Shown here: piece after piece, positions 5,622 to 6,920 of the stretch
Layout: the number at the start of each line of letters is the position of its first letter
Numbering within the stretch: the first letter of the stretch is position 1
DNA from: UBA8522 sp049287565
Lineage (GTDB): Bacteria; Acidobacteriota; Aminicenantia; Aminicenantales; UBA8522
Reading direction: 5' to 3'
NCBI GenBank assembly: GCA_049287565.1
Contig: JBAQGA010000220.1
Span: 1-6,920 of the forward strand
Length of the DNA stretch: 6,920 nt
Made by a program: the position numbers and the translations under genes
Notes under the pieces: generated by a model
The model's database searches: none
The model's input: the letters and a program-made list of their open reading frames with translations, nothing else
What the model was told of the DNA's origin: nothing

Positions 5622-6920
5622 ATGCACGTCGCTGTCAGGAAGCTCGTCACATCGGCAGGCCCGTCTCTCTTTCTTGTGCTCAATATTTTTTTATTCGGAC
5701 CATATACGATTTACCAGGGTAATATCGACGAGTTTTCTGTCCCTCTGCTGTCCATCCTGAAATCTCTTCTTTTTCCGGCTTTAAGTCTTTTGATGCTCCT
5801 GAGCCTCATCGGTCTGCTGCTGTCTGCGAGAGCCCATCGGCTTTATGTCTCGATCATTTTTGTTCTTGGGGTGCTGGTCTGGCTTCAAGGGAATTTTCTC
5901 GTCTGGAAATATGGACTATTGAATGGCCAGGCCTTTGACTGGTCAAGAAATGCGTGGCGCGGATGGGTGGATGGAACCCTATGGGTCGGGCTTCTTATCG
6001 TGGCGTGTTTGTTTTTTAGCAAAGTCCATAAAATATCAACCGTCGCCAGTATCGCACTGACCGGCGTCGTTCTCGTTTCTCTATTGTTCACCAGTCTCCA
6101 AAAGCCGGGGACATGGTCTGCCCATCAAAAATCTTCTCTGAAACTGCAGCCACCCAAAGAAATATTCGAATTCTCATCACGGCAAAATATCATCCAATTC
6201 ATTCTGGATGGATTTCAATCGGACATATTTGAAGAGATTGTGGCTGAAGATTTCGAGCGTTACTCCACCTCCCTGGAGGGATTTACTTTCTTTAGAGAAG
6301 CCATCGGATCATTCCCCACGACCTACATGGCGGTTCCCGCCTTCTTGAGCGGAACAATCTATAAAAACCATATGCCGATGCGCCAATTTGTCAATCAGGT
6401 CAACCGGAGAAGAACAATTTTCAACGTGCTCTATGATAGCGGCATTGAAACAGATCTTGTCTGCGATTTGCTCTTTCGGAGAGGAGCTCGGTATTCAAAT
6501 TATTACCGGATTGCCGTTCCTTATGGCGGAGGAAAAAAAGAGAATTTAAGATTCGAATCGGCTTTGATGATCGATCTCGTATTGTTTCGTCATGTACCTC
6601 AGTTCTTGAAGAAATTCATCTATAATGATGAACTCTGGCTGGTTCAACGTCTATTCAGCGAGAAAAATAAAAGACTCCAAATTCGCTATTTCTCTCATAA
6701 AGCCTTTTTGGACGATCTGGTTGAACACCTGTCGGTCGAAAGGAATACGCCTGTTTACAAGTATATCCATTTAATGACCACGCATTTTCCGATCGTGGTA
6801 AACAAAGATTGTGAATATGCCGGCAAGCTACCGGCGACAGAGGAAAATACAAAGATTCAAGCCAGGTGTTGTCTCGATAATTTTATAACGTTTGTAGATA
6901 AGCTGAAGGAGAAAGGCATT
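5622..6920 (+). CDS. Membrane-anchored alkaline phosphatase/sulfatase-superfamily protein (3' end outside window)
   Basis: I translated this frame by hand. ATG 5622 follows an in-frame TAA at 5619-5621, and 433 codons run without a stop to the window end. The ribosome binding site is weak. Five hydrophobic segments (about 15-33, 41-68, 74-97, 119-133, 138-158) precede a soluble domain from about 187. That domain shows the superfamily pattern: IIQFILDGFQSDIF (190-203) with metal ligand D196, FPTTYMAVPAFLSG (231-244) with T233 or T234 as likely nucleophile, then YIHLMTTHFP (381-390) with His388. The CCLDNF segment (416-421) is also typical. There is no Cys-x-Pro-x-Arg sulfatase motif, so phosphotransfer or phosphohydrolysis is more likely than sulfate ester cleavage. 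Five helices plus an outside domain recall EptA and LtaS enzymes, which modify envelope lipids or polymers; that comparison is inference. The gene is more AT-rich than those on the left. Confidence 0.85.
   Translation, partial: MHVAVRKLVTSAGPSLFLVLNIFLFGPYTIYQGNIDEFSVPLLSILKSLLFPALSLLMLLSLIGLLLSARAHRLYVSIIFVLGVLVWLQGNFLVWKYGLLNGQAFDWSRNAWRGWVDGTLWVGLLIVACLFFSKVHKISTVASIALTGVVLVSLLFTSLQKPGTWSAHQKSSLKLQPPKEIFEFSSRQNIIQFILDGFQSDIFEEIVAEDFERYSTSLEGFTFFREAIGSFPTTYMAVPAFLSGTIYKNHMPMRQFVNQVNRRRTIFNVLYDSGIETDLVCDLLFRRGARYSNYYRIAVPYGGGKKENLRFESALMIDLVLFRHVPQFLKKFIYNDELWLVQRLFSEKNKRLQIRYFSHKAFLDDLVEHLSVERNTPVYKYIHLMTTHFPIVVNKDCEYAGKLPATEENTKIQARCCLDNFITFVDKLKEKGI

Overview
The window holds seven protein-coding genes and one gene remnant, with no RNA gene or complete mobile element that I can recognise. 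Two of the genes run off the window edges. The organism is a bacterium: genes start behind purine-rich ribosome binding sites, including a full AGGAGG. Moderately GC-rich coding sequence, a DUF3857/transglutaminase-type protein, a DUF2089 plus SHOCT-like gene pair and a DUF4910/M28-like peptidase remnant together suggest an Acidobacteriota or Aminicenantes-like lineage. That placement is a low-confidence inference.

Left part (1-2345). The C-terminal 302 residues of a transglutaminase-like DUF3857 family protein end at 910. A separate gene (1008-2207) follows; it joins two tandem DUF4214 units to an FkbM-type methyltransferase. A diverged 45-bp intergenic repeat lies after the stop codon of each gene (921-965 and 2301-2345). 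The second copy has a hairpin core and overlaps the stop codon of the next, oppositely oriented gene.

Middle part (2343-3264). A two-gene minus-strand operon encodes a DUF2089 helix-turn-helix regulator, then a SHOCT-like partner. Both proteins carry the same short SHOCT-like motif. The operon begins in a sharply AT-rich block with a good sigma70-type promoter (TTGATT, 17 bp, TATAAT), a tandem 10-bp repeat over the -35 box and a 16-bp perfect palindrome upstream. Autoregulation is plausible.

Remnant (3265-3884). A plus-strand relic of an M28/DUF4910-like zinc peptidase keeps part of the catalytic domain and the C-terminal small helical domain. It has lost its N-terminus and an internal segment, and the two parts are in different frames.

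Right part (4008-6920). A tightly packed plus-strand operon encodes a small secreted or membrane protein with a YIDLGSGSY motif, a two-part protein (possible kinase-like N-terminal half plus class I SAM methyltransferase), and a five-helix membrane protein with an alkaline phosphatase/sulfatase-superfamily domain that runs off the window. The last gene contains no stop codon up to base 6920. Base composition becomes more AT-rich along this operon. The set looks like a cell-surface polymer or lipid modification cassette and is the most interesting part of the window.
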